64,000 bases of DNA from Podospora pseudoanserina (taxonomy: Eukaryota; Ascomycota; Sordariomycetes; Sordariales; Podosporaceae), in assembly GCF_035222485.1 (NCBI RefSeq), contig NC_085924.1, forward strand, positions 62,001-126,000, written 5' to 3'. How positions within the stretch are numbered: the stretch's first letter is position 1; every line of letters starts with the position of its first letter. A program made the translations under genes and the position numbers. The notes below the pieces were generated by a model. That model saw only the letters and a list, made by a program, of their open reading frames with translations. It made no database searches and was not told the DNA's origin. Below, in pieces: positions 53,457 through 62,726 of this stretch.

Positions 53457-54950
53457 TTAATCCCCAAAGCTCATCCACGCCCAGGAACCAACGGCACTTC
53501 CGAGAATGAGGATGGTCAAGATGGCCGCGCCCGCCCTGTCGCCGTTGGTGATGGGGGCGAGCGGCTCACTCGGACCTCTGGACCTGGAACCAGCGTTGTA
53601 GTTGGGCTTGCTCAGACCTGTGATGTTGTTGGCCGGAGGAGGTGCGTCGTCAATCAGCAAGCTGGACACAGCAGCCAACACATTCATCTGCTCGCCAGCG
53701 CCGCTCGTCTTGTCGACGGCAGGATCAACATAGACACCCTCCCTCCAGTAGAAGCCGCACCTCCGACCCGTGTCACCTCCTGTGCACTGCTTGACAGCAG
53801 CTTCGGTAGACGTCCTCAAGACCGGGAGGATCTTGTCCCGGGTATGCGGGGCGACCTTGGTGACCACGGACAGCCAGCGGTGGACGTAGCCCTTGAACGA
53901 CAACATGTCTGCCGTGCAGGCGCCCTTGCGGCCCTCGCAGGGAATTTCGTAGGCGATATCGTCCTCGAAGAAATCGCGATGCATGCCCTCCCACAGCTTG
54001 TCGACTCTCGTCTTCCAAATCTCACTGCCGTTGGTGTAGTTGTACATGAAGGCGCTCCCGTGCAGCAAGAGGGCAGCGTTGTAGCTGAACTGGGCTTTGT
54101 TGATGTCGGTGCAGTTGTGCTCGACGTGGCCACCGTCATACACACGCCAGTCCTTGTGATCAATATACCCTACATCCCACAGCCACTGGAACGTCTTGTC
54201 AGCCCAGTCGGCATATGACTGGTTGAAGGTGTAGGCTGCCAGGCGGGCGCCCAAGTCAAAGAAGCAGCCGTTGGCAATGGTGTTCTTGTAGTTGTAACCT
54301 GCGTTCATGGGGGGAACCTGCCATCTCAGACCTCCGTTGCAGGTGTTGTCGTGTCTTTCGGGGGCGGCTTGGGTGTGGAAAACAGCCTGGGCCAGGGCGA
54401 GCCACTGGGGCTGGCCCTCTGGCGGATTGGGGAATTTATTCTCGGCCGCCAACATGGCACTCATGCCCCAGAAACCCTGGTCGTCGTTGCCCAGCGAGGC
54501 CGTGTGGTTAGGCGGCATGTAATCCTCGTCGGGACCGACCTGGTGAATCATGCCTTCGGTGACTACCTTGTTGTAGGACTCGTCGCCTGTCAGAAACCAA
54601 TAATCGACGTAAGTGCCCATCATGGCTCCTCCTTCCCACCAGTAGTAGTCGCCCTTGTGTTCTGTGGGGGGGCCGGGGAGAATGCCGGGAATTTCACCCG
54701 ACTGGTTGCCCTTGTAATAGAGCATGAGGTCGTAGGCGAGCGTGGCGGCGGACTCCTTGATTTCGGCTGCAAACAACAAAACAGTCAACATCAATTCATG
54801 GGATTCTCTCGACATGTGCTGGGTCGGGTCGGTACCTTTTGTGCCCAGCTTATAGACGGTAGCTCGTGCGCCAGGAAGCAAGCAGCTTGTGGTGGCCAGC
54901 AGCGCCGTCAACCATCGCGACGGGCTTTTCAGTGCTGGCGTTGTCGCCAT
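53457..54950 (-). CDS. GH76 mannan endo-1,6-alpha-mannosidase (Dcw1/Dfg5 type)
   Basis: GPI-anchored enzyme that helps cross-link glycoproteins to the cell-wall glucan through alpha-1,6-mannan cleavage or transfer (Dcw1/Dfg5 family). Exons 54836-54950 and 53457-54766; the 69-base intron is in phase and open, but splicing restores KLGTK-AEIKESAATLAYDL as in relatives. The start at 54950 gives signal peptide MATTPALKSPSRWLTALLAT; an in-frame ATG at 55058 would bury it. Family blocks: YYKGNQSGEIPGILPGP, YYWWEGGAMMGTYVDYW, catalytic Asp pair in ASLGNDDQGFWGMSAM, CNGGLRWQ, and RWLSVVTKVAP. The C-terminus carries a GPI signal (AGAAILTILILGSAVGSWAW). Confidence 0.92.
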   Translation of the reverse strand: MATTPALKSPSRWLTALLATTSCLLPGARATVYKLGTKGTDPTQHMSRESHELMLTVLLFAAEIKESAATLAYDLMLYYKGNQSGEIPGILPGPPTEHKGDYYWWEGGAMMGTYVDYWFLTGDESYNKVVTEGMIHQVGPDEDYMPPNHTASLGNDDQGFWGMSAMLAAENKFPNPPEGQPQWLALAQAVFHTQAAPERHDNTCNGGLRWQVPPMNAGYNYKNTIANGCFFDLGARLAAYTFNQSYADWADKTFQWLWDVGYIDHKDWRVYDGGHVEHNCTDINKAQFSYNAALLLHGSAFMYNYTNGSEIWKTRVDKLWEGMHRDFFEDDIAYEIPCEGRKGACTADMLSFKGYVHRWLSVVTKVAPHTRDKILPVLRTSTEAAVKQCTGGDTGRRCGFYWREGVYVDPAVDKTSGAGEQMNVLAAVSSLLIDDAPPPANNITGLSKPNYNAGSRSRGPSEPLAPITNGDRAGAAILTILILGSAVGSWAWMSFGD

Positions 54951-56332
54951 TTTCGCGGCTGTGGTTGTTGCAATCGCCCAATCTTCTGTATCTGCTATAA
55001 TATCCAACTCGAAAGTTTGGGTGATCTGGGGGTATGCGTCGTTGTCGTTGGTGGTCAAATCCGGAATAAGCTCGCGCTCAGGTTAAAGCGAAAGCTGGAA
55101 TAGGGGAACGAGCGTGGGTTTGGTGGGAGTAACGAGTGTGAGGTGGCGGTGGTGGTGATGACCAGCACCTGGTGTTTACCTAGTTCATCAACATATATAC
55201 CTTACAGGTGATGATGACGGAGGGACGGTGTTGACGATGATAACGGCGATGGAGGCGGTGGAGGAGGTGGTAGATGGAAAAGAGCGAAGCCAGGTGGAAA
55301 AGGCATGGTTTCAGGAGGTGGGAGGGCCAAGATGACGCGAAGAAACACCTCCTTGTCGCTGCTTGGTATTCTCGTTTGGCGCTTGGCTTCTTGGCTTTTC
55401 TGTTTTTTGGCTGCAATGGCTGGGCATCGGCGAGGCGGTGCACGCTCACCTCCACTGTTGACGGTGCCATTGGCTGTTGCATTTGCTCTCCCAGCCTTGG
55501 CGGCCATCAGGAACACTGCGATGCAGGTGGGCCTCTCTTTTTTTCTCGATGATATCCCTCGAGTTCCAATACTCTACAGTTCATTCCGGGCACTAGATGA
55601 GTCGTGGATGCTGCGCCGTTAGTCGATTCATCATTTTCGTTGCGCCGTCAGCGCCGGACACGTGGATATCAGCATCGAAGAAGCTCTGCCCGCTGCTGCT
55701 GGTGAGGTGGGCAGGGGAATACGGAAGCCAAGATGCACAGAGAGGCCACCTCAAGATCCCAACCTGGAACCCCCACCACAGGCCCCACATGCAACTGATC
55801 AACCCCAGAAACCGTGAAAACCCATCCCACCGATGTTCCAGACCCTCCAAACCCTGTTTTAATTCAGATCCAAGCGCCCCCAACGACTTCAACAGGAACG
55901 ATAAGATATATGTACGTGTGGTAGCCCTCTGCTACACGGACTTGTCCCTGTCGTTCTCTGGCTATCTACCTGAGTCTCGGTGGTACACTGGTTGTCAACG
56001 CCGCCCACCTCACTTTGGCCAATTTCTTGTCTGAAATCTCGACTAACGCCTTGGAGACTTGGAAAACACTTGGAAGCTGTTGGCATACGTCAACCGGTAC
56101 GCTCAACGGCTTTTTCTGCCAGCGATCACCTCTTGTTCGGAATTGTTGGCACGCGCGTCCCCGACAGCTAGCAATATCACAATTCGCGTATCCGTATCTG
56201 ATGTGGCTGATTACATCTCGTGTTCAGTCATGGCTTAGACCGACAATGCATACTTTTTGTCTATTTACATATCCTGTCCATTTACATACATCAAAAAAGT
56301 TACTGGCGCACACACTAGCGCTCCCTATCTAC
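54951..56332. other. Intergenic
   Basis: 1.38 kb upstream of the GH76 gene and downstream of the next minus-strand gene. A GGTGGTGATGA / GGAGGTGG purine-rich stretch lies around 55140-55280. No gene recognised. Confidence 0.5.
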
Positions 56333-56946
56333 CTAGTTGTTTGCCGTCTTGTCGTTGTAGTAATGGATCTGTCGGGGCAATGTCAGTTGGCACCATCTCA
56401 ATCACTCAAGTAATTATGAGGGGAACTCACAGTATGGTCGGAGCACCCTGCAGGCGTTTGATAACCATAAGCGCCCGTGTTGATGAACAACTGCTGGTTC
56501 TTGCACACAAGCCAGGCTCCGACGTTCTGCCTCCTGATGCTCGGCACGCTCCACGTGAGGGTGTCTCCCTGCCACGCAAACGTCCCAAACGTCGACTTGG
56601 TCGTGTTGAAGAAGGTGGCCAGAGTACGAGGAGGGTTGGCCTTGTCGGCCGGCTCCTCCACCCAGAGATACAACGGTGGGTTGGATACCTTGTTGACTAG
56701 CTGTCCACCCTCGATGTTGAACTGTCCTGCCGTGGTGTGTGACTCGAGGATAGCGATGCCGGGAACATTCGCGGGCTTCGTCTGGAGGTATTTGTGATAG
56801 TTTGGAGGCGTCACGCCACGAATCCAATAGGCACCTTGCTGGAGGGTGGTGGGAGAGGGCGTGGAGACTGGTGTGTCTGCTTGAGCAACAGGTGAGGCTA
56901 GGCAGGCGCCCGCGCTGAGCAGGATGGAGACAATGGTTGACTTCAT
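56333..56946 (-). CDS. Small secreted protein, unknown function
   Basis: Unnamed fungal extracellular protein, 183 aa, two exons 56431-56946 and 56333-56368. The second encodes IHYYNDKTANN and is inferred from a GTGAGT donor after CSDHT and a GACAG acceptor; reading through gives an unrelated short tail. Signal peptide MKSTIVSILLSAGACLASPV. Mature protein: YWIRGVTPPNYHKYLQT, GIAILESHTTAGQFNIEGGQ, YLWVEEP, GTFAWQGDTLTWSV, RRQNVGAWLVCKNQQLFINTG, TPAGCSDHTIHYYND. Beta-rich, two cysteines near the C-terminus likely paired. I have seen this kind of W-Q-G-D-T-L-T-W secreted family in Sordariomycetes but cannot name it. Confidence 0.75.
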
Positions 56947-57394
56947 GGCGGTGGCGTTACCGGCGAGAGTCTTGGGTTGTCGACAAGCTTTGAGATGGAA
57001 GGTTAGCTGCACCTCGGCTTTTAAGGGGTCCCTCGGTCGGAACGACGCCGATCGGATGATCGAAGATCAATATAAGGCTCAATATATACACCGGGGCCTT
57101 TGCCTCCTGGCGAGCGCTTTGCTGGTGGAATTAACCTCTCCGCCGGTATTGAGCTGCTTTAATCCCGCGTCCCGTGAGAGGGGCGCTGCTTTGTGAACAG
57201 GAAAAGGTAGATCGGCTGCTCTGCTAGATCCGGGTAAATGGCCTCGACATGAAATGATCGATTGTTACTACCACATGAAAGAAACAGACTAATATTGAAA
57301 ATATACAAGAAGCCATGTCCTCCACACATGAATATGTACACCAATACAGCTCGTCCCGATGTCCCTGAACCCCTGAATCCTTCACGTAATCACC
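56947..57394. other. Intergenic
   Basis: About 450 bases; promoter of the small secreted protein with TATATA words near 57081 and a TTAAAAG word nearer the gene. Nothing else recognised. Confidence 0.45.
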
Positions 57395-58620
57395 TCAGCC
57401 TCGCGATGTTCGCATCTCGTAAACATTCTCCCGTCGCTTCCCTTTGGCGTGCATATCAGCAGGAGCCTCCACCACCGGCACCGTCCCGGGACTGATAGGC
57501 TCTCCCTCATAAGGACTCAGTGGCCAAGTGTTGTTGAGAGGGTGGTTATGTGTAGGAGGTGCAGGTGCAGGCAAGTCTTGCCCCCACACGGGCTTGATCA
57601 TACTACTTCGGGTGCTTTCAAAAGGATTGCGCTCTGAAAAAGCCGGTCCCGGTGATGGACTCGTCAGTGCGAACCCCCTGGGATAAATCGCGTCATAGTA
57701 ATCCTGAGCTTGCTGGCGATTCTGCTTCTTCTTGCGGCGTCTGCAAAGAAACATGATGAGCAGAGTGAGAATGATGACCAAGATTAGTATCCCGCCTATC
57801 ACCGCCCCTGCGATGACGCCCTGGGTCGTACCAGGCATGTCCATAGGTCGGGAGCTGGGTGTTGTCGACGCGGAAGGCACGGGACTGGCGTGGATCATGG
57901 CCTGCTGCCAATGTGGTCTCTCACCGCATCCGACCATGGTCTGGAACGGACGATCGTGATATGTCAGCGTGTTGCAAAAGACCGAGGCAGGATTGGTGCT
58001 GTTTGATCCAGGTCAGGTTGTTAGAGACGACGCCTCAAATGTTCTTAGGACACCGTACACGTACCAACAGGTTGTATGTGGACCAAGATTATTGCAACGC
58101 CCACGACTGAAGTCGCCGTTGTCTAAGCAGGCTGTGGCGACATCGCAACCTACTGATGTTGGACAGCAGCCCACATGGTCTTGAGCGGTACTACAAACCA
58201 ACCCTCCGTTGCATGTTATAGGCTTGTCTATTGAGCCATGTTGGACCAAAGCAAAGAGGCAGGGTTTGGAACGTAAGCAACGTACTGATATCGCCTTGAA
58301 TATAGACACAGGTAGTGAGGGCATTTTGTCTCAACAACAGGCCCCGCGGACTAGGAGAAGGGTTTGAGGGACGCCGTAGGAGCGGGTGCCTGTGCTGGTC
58401 CATGATCCCAGTCAGGAGCCTCTGCGCGGAAATGCGTGGGCTTTGCCGCATGCCATCTTGATTCCGGCGTGAGAGCACCTTGAAAGCTTCTATGGGGACC
58501 TTCGGGGACCCCGTGATGAGCTTCTCCAAAGTGGGCTTCAACTCGGAGAATGAGTGAGAGGAAGAAGAGCCACATAACTCGGAAGGTTAAAGTTGGTACG
58601 GTCAAGCCCATGTCGGACAT
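57395..58620 (-). CDS. Cys-rich single-span membrane protein (receptor-like)
   Basis: Type I surface protein: signal segment (FRVMWLFFLSLILRVEA), Pro-rich stalk, Cys-rich ectodomain, one transmembrane helix and a cytosolic tail. Clear exons: one ending at 58286 (ALTTCVYIQGDI), then 58065-58227 (ITCNGGLVCSTAQDHVGCCP, CDVATACLDN), then 57395-57998 (FCNTLTYHDRPFQTMVGCGE; TM helix GVIAGAVIGGILILVIILTL; RRRKKK stop-transfer; Pro/Ser-rich tail). The 5' part is uncertain: the signal-peptide frame and the LLLRQNALTTC frame differ by one. Either a 45-base intron (GTCCCC...TCAAG, about 58460-58505) or a one-base frameshift near 58360 is needed. The ectodomain is a common fungal sensor-like family. Start at 58620 or 58575. 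Confidence 0.7.
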
Positions 58621-59173
58621 AGGTATTCGCAGAACTGGACGAGTGGAAATGAAGACATTCAGCAATTCTGTATCTTTGATCCACCTAGTGCTTGAAGGGC
58701 TTGCGAAAGTCTGGCCCGACAGTCTGGACAGGTCAACTGAGCGGGGCAGAACAAAGACTAGATCTCCACAAAGACCTTCAGTAGCTGGTGAAAGCTAGAT
58801 ATGAGCTCCTGGGAAGCTTTATTCAGAGCCTCATTCAGAGACCGACCATGTGTGCCGTGGCGTACGCGTTCTCTCAACTACAAAGAAAACCTCGGGAATT
58901 TTGCACAAATCAGGGCATTTCTGTCCTACCTAGTAGAATGCTGACTCAAGTACCTCGATTGCGCGCTGGCCAATGCACCGGCATGTGTGGGAAAAGGGGT
59001 AATTCAGGGGTAACCAAGATTTGTTCCTATAGCACGGCAGAGAACTCTAAATGGCCAAAATGTCTCATTTTCCTCACCAAAACCAGCTATTATTAAGGTG
59101 CTGTTATTCTATGTACGTATTCATTAGGCATTATTTCATGTCATGGCATCTGTGCGAACTTTGGCTCATTGAC
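58621..59173. other. Intergenic
   Basis: About 550 bases; promoter of the Cys-rich membrane protein and 3' flank of the amino-acid oxidase. No gene or repeat seen. Confidence 0.45.
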
Positions 59174-61399
59174 TCAGATATCGATCCATCTTGCCATCCA
59201 TTTGTCAACAGCCTCCTTGGCCTCATCAACCAGCCCAAGTTCTGTCAAACTGTTAGCCCCCCATCCAAATGTTATCAGAGCCATCAGATGAAACTTACCC
59301 AAAAGAAGCTGAACACCACCTCTGATACCGCTCTCCAAAGCAGAGGCAATCCAAGCATGCGTGTAGCTGGTGTGCTCGCCGACAAAGATCAACTGTGTCC
59401 ATGTGTTAGCTTTTTATCATGTCAGTCTTGAGCAAGGCAGGAAGACGTACCCCATCATAAGTCTTGAAGTACTCGGGAATATACAGCTGATGCTGTCCAA
59501 TACTTGGGTTCGCCCAGCCACCCCTGGTGAGCTCGTCTTGAGCCCAGCACCGCCTGTTGTACCGACCAGTGTACAGCTTCCTCGTCTCCTCGCCGTGGAT
59601 CTCGGTCATGGCGTCCAACACATACTGGACGTGCTCTTCTTCTGACAGCGACTCGAGCAGCGCGCCAGTGTCATAACTCGCCAGAATGGAAGCGGGCCCG
59701 GTGCCGTTGATATTGTAGGATGGGTAGCAGATGGAGCCGATACCAGGGATGTCGGTGGAGGTGCTGCAACTGCCGAGGATGGGGTTGGCGTACTTCTCCC
59801 AGAAGCGGGTCTTGTACTCGAGGGCGACCTTGCAGGCGTTGGCGTACTCGAGCTTGCGGATGGCGTTGGAGATGGTGGCAGGGAGGGTGGGCATTCTCCA
59901 GGAGCGGACGACGGAGAAGGGAGCAGAGATAATGGCGTAATCGTAGCCGGCAGAGGAGAGATTGGACTTCTTCCCACTGCGGGGGTTGCTGTCTCGGTAG
60001 GAGAGCTGGACCTTCTTGGAACCCGTCTTGGAGTCGGTGGAGAAGGCAACACGCTCGACGGCGCGGTTCATGATGGTATCCTTGTTGACCAACGGGTGAA
60101 AAGCCAAGGGAAGACGGTTGAGGCCGCCATCGATGGTCTTCCAGGAGGCGGCTCGGAAATAAGCGCCGCTGTAGATGCTGGACCAGTAGCTGTGATCGCT
60201 TCCGCCAATAACATCTGTGTCGTTGAGGCTACCTCCAAGGTGGTGTGTCAGGAAAGCAAACTCGGACCACGTATCACCTCCAAGACCCTTGAGACCGTTC
60301 TCGATCCAGTCCTTGTGAGCCTTGAACATGTTGTTGGCCACATCCGCATACACACTGCTGGGAGGCATGTACTCGCTCAGGGCCGCAGCCAAAGCGATGG
60401 TCGAGTTGTCCCGGGGCATAGAAGGGGTCCCCAAGGAAGGATCGGCCGCAATCTGGGCAGAAGTTGGTGGTAGACCGGATGGGAGCTTGAAACCGTTCCT
60501 GTAGACCAGTCCGTTTGGTGAGCTCTGGTACCAAGGCTGGAAACTGACGGTGAGGTTCTTGCTGTTCTTGTTCAGTTTGTTGATCTCCTCGGCGACCTGG
60601 AAGACGATCTGAGAGTCGGTGATTTCGAGCGTGCTGTTGGTTGCTGGATCATTGTAGGTCCAGGGGAACCGCATCGGGCCCATCTCCTGGTAGGAGTAAT
60701 CAAAAGCCTTGCCGCGCAGGTACTCGGTGTGAACTCTGCCACCAAGACGGTTGCCGGCCTCAATGATCTTGACATTCTTGAGGCCCGCTTGAGTGAGGAC
60801 GAGATAGCTCATCAGCCCAGACATGCCGGCACCCACAATGGCAACCTCCTTCTCCTTGGCGGCCTTGACGTCAATGGGCCCCGGTTGTTGGTCCTGGAGG
60901 AGCTTGACACCCTCGAACCAGGGACCGAGGGTTTCAATTCCCGTGGCGTTGGTCATGGCGATGGCTGTGGATCGTTAGCAAGTGAGGTGCGTCTTGTTTC
61001 ACCAGAGTTGAACTGACCAGCTCGCTTCTCTGCTCTCTTTGCGTGGCGATTCTCGAGGAGCTGAGGCTCACTCCTCCCCAGAAGCTGCCCGGCGGAGTTC
61101 CAGGCGGAGAGGCATCCCCCAGACTCAGACCTCTCGGGAAGCTTCCACACAAGGCGTGTCTCCTGTCTCTTTCCCTGGATCTCGCCCACGGTGTGATGGG
61201 CATCTCTAGCAGAGAGAGATGAGCAAGAACCGTAGGAAACGGTGACAGGACCGGCCACGTCTCTCTCGACAAACAGGTGGACGTTGCCAAGGCGAGAGGT
61301 CACGGCATGGCGAATCTCGAGCCTGACAGGGTGGCTGTTGAGGTTGACTGAAGCAGCAGCAGCACCTCCGAGGAGGAGGAAAGATGTAAAGCCGACCAT
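59174..61399 (-). CDS. L-amino-acid oxidase, secreted flavoprotein
   Basis: FAD enzyme converting L-amino acids to keto acids, ammonia and hydrogen peroxide; fungal forms scavenge nitrogen. Four exons: 61018-61399, 59451-60964, 59299-59392 and 59174-59241; 685 aa, close to Neurospora LAO. Signal peptide MVGFTSFLLLGGAAAASVN and a ~115-residue N-terminal propeptide-like region rich in Arg. FAD fold VAIVGAGMSGLMSYLVLTQA with the GNRLGGRVHTEY arginine motif. Substrate-side Arg region at MGPMRFPW. The C-terminal FAD block LIFVGEHTSYTHAWIASALE is reached only after splicing, and RGGVQLLLELGLVDEA crosses the last join. N-glycosylation sequons are frequent, fitting secretion. Confidence 0.92.
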
Positions 61400-61474
61400 T
61401 GTGAGGAGAGGGGGGTGGTGGGACCTGGTCGTTCTACCCGGAAGTCAGTCTCAGCAGGCCTGGGGCTCGGGGTC

Positions 61475-61481
61475 TTTTATA
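61475..61481 (-). promoter_or_regulatory. TATA box of the L-amino-acid oxidase gene
   Basis: TATAAAA on the minus strand about 76 bases upstream of the ATG at 61399. Good match and spacing for a fungal core promoter. Confidence 0.5.
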
Positions 61482-62726
61482 CGGAAGGGTGCCCTCAACA
61501 TGGCCGTACCGACTTACCATCCCGAGCTCGGAGAGGTGAAGCCTCGGAACATGGACGAAGAGTCCGCCCACGCATAATCGGATCAATTGCTCCATCGATA
61601 CACAGTTCCCCTGTTGAGGTCAGGTGCGGGATGGACGCCTGCCCGACAGCTAACGCCCGGTTTGTGTAAATCTTTGACAAATCGTGCCTCTCCCCCGCGA
61701 AGAAGGCGAATACCTACCCTGGTGTGTTCTGTTCTGATTGACTGCTTTGGGAGAAGATGGAGGGGCGGTTAGCAGCGTGGGTGGATTGGATCCTTGTCAG
61801 ACTTTGTCCCCAATCCCTCTTCACCATCGTACCGAAGGATCCGAGAGGTGGTCTTTTGCGCTGTGCAGTTGCAGTAGTTATCGGGTCTAGTAGATATCTG
61901 CATATCCTGGGGAAGTTCGCTTGGAAGACGACCGTTGTTATCCGTATCTTGGCCCCCATGCTGGTGGAGCGCCCCCCCCATTCCTGTTCGGGAAGGTGGT
62001 TGATTTGTCAACAGCAGGACACAGCTAAAGGAGCAAAACTCCATCTTGTTGTCGTGATAAGGCGCGCTTTTCTTGATTCGTTTGTTGCAATTGGTCATGG
62101 GTTGTCAACGGCTTCGTTGATGTTATACCAAAGGCGTAGAGGGACCCGTCTCTGATTCCGAGGTGGTCAGCCGGGAGAACTCCATTTCCGAGTGAAAAGG
62201 CTACGTAAGGTAGCTTGCGTAAACAGATACAAATCTACCTACATATCTTTCCATCTTATCAGGGGCTCCTTTCGCATCATCGTTTAGCTCGTGTGCTAAT
62301 AAGTCTCTCGTACTTCGGGTTGCCTGCCGGTTGTACAAGCAGTTTCGATGAGAGGTTCCGTCGTGTCTAGCTAACAAAGAAGTACCATCGTGAAGGTTGT
62401 TATCTCGCTTGCCCATGATGAAGAAGCAAAAAGCAAATTGGCAAAGGTGGCTTTGGCAATATGAAGTAAACAAACAGAGTATAAAAATAGGGGTAAAAAC
62501 CGAGGCCTGTCAGTCGCAATGAGCCGGTTACATTGGGCGCAAGGCGGGTAAGGTAAAGGTAAGGTAGGTACCCTACCTACGGAGCATTGCATGGTGCTAA
62601 GGTAGGTACCAGATGACGCAATTCGAACCAGAGTTTTGATCTGAGAAGCTATAATTAAGGCATGAGCAGAGTCTCATGCGCCTAGATAGAGTCTAGTCCC
62701 AGTACCCACACGTTGATAGGTCTTTA
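61482..62726. other. Intergenic with TAGGTACC repeats
   Basis: 1.2 kb holding the oxidase promoter and the 3' flank of the right-edge carrier. At 62550-62612 there is a cluster of GGTAAGGTA / GGTAGGTACC words with inverted copies (GGTAGGTA CCC TACCTAC) able to form a short hairpin. Confidence 0.5.

Noticed and set aside
52897-53478. 193-codon minus-strand frame
   Set aside because: Covers the 3' flank of the GH76 gene with low-complexity hydrophobic content; no family match recognised.
62610-62700. B-box-like GGTTCGAATTG on the minus strand suggesting a tRNA
   Set aside because: T stem and acceptor do not pair and there is no A box at proper spacing.
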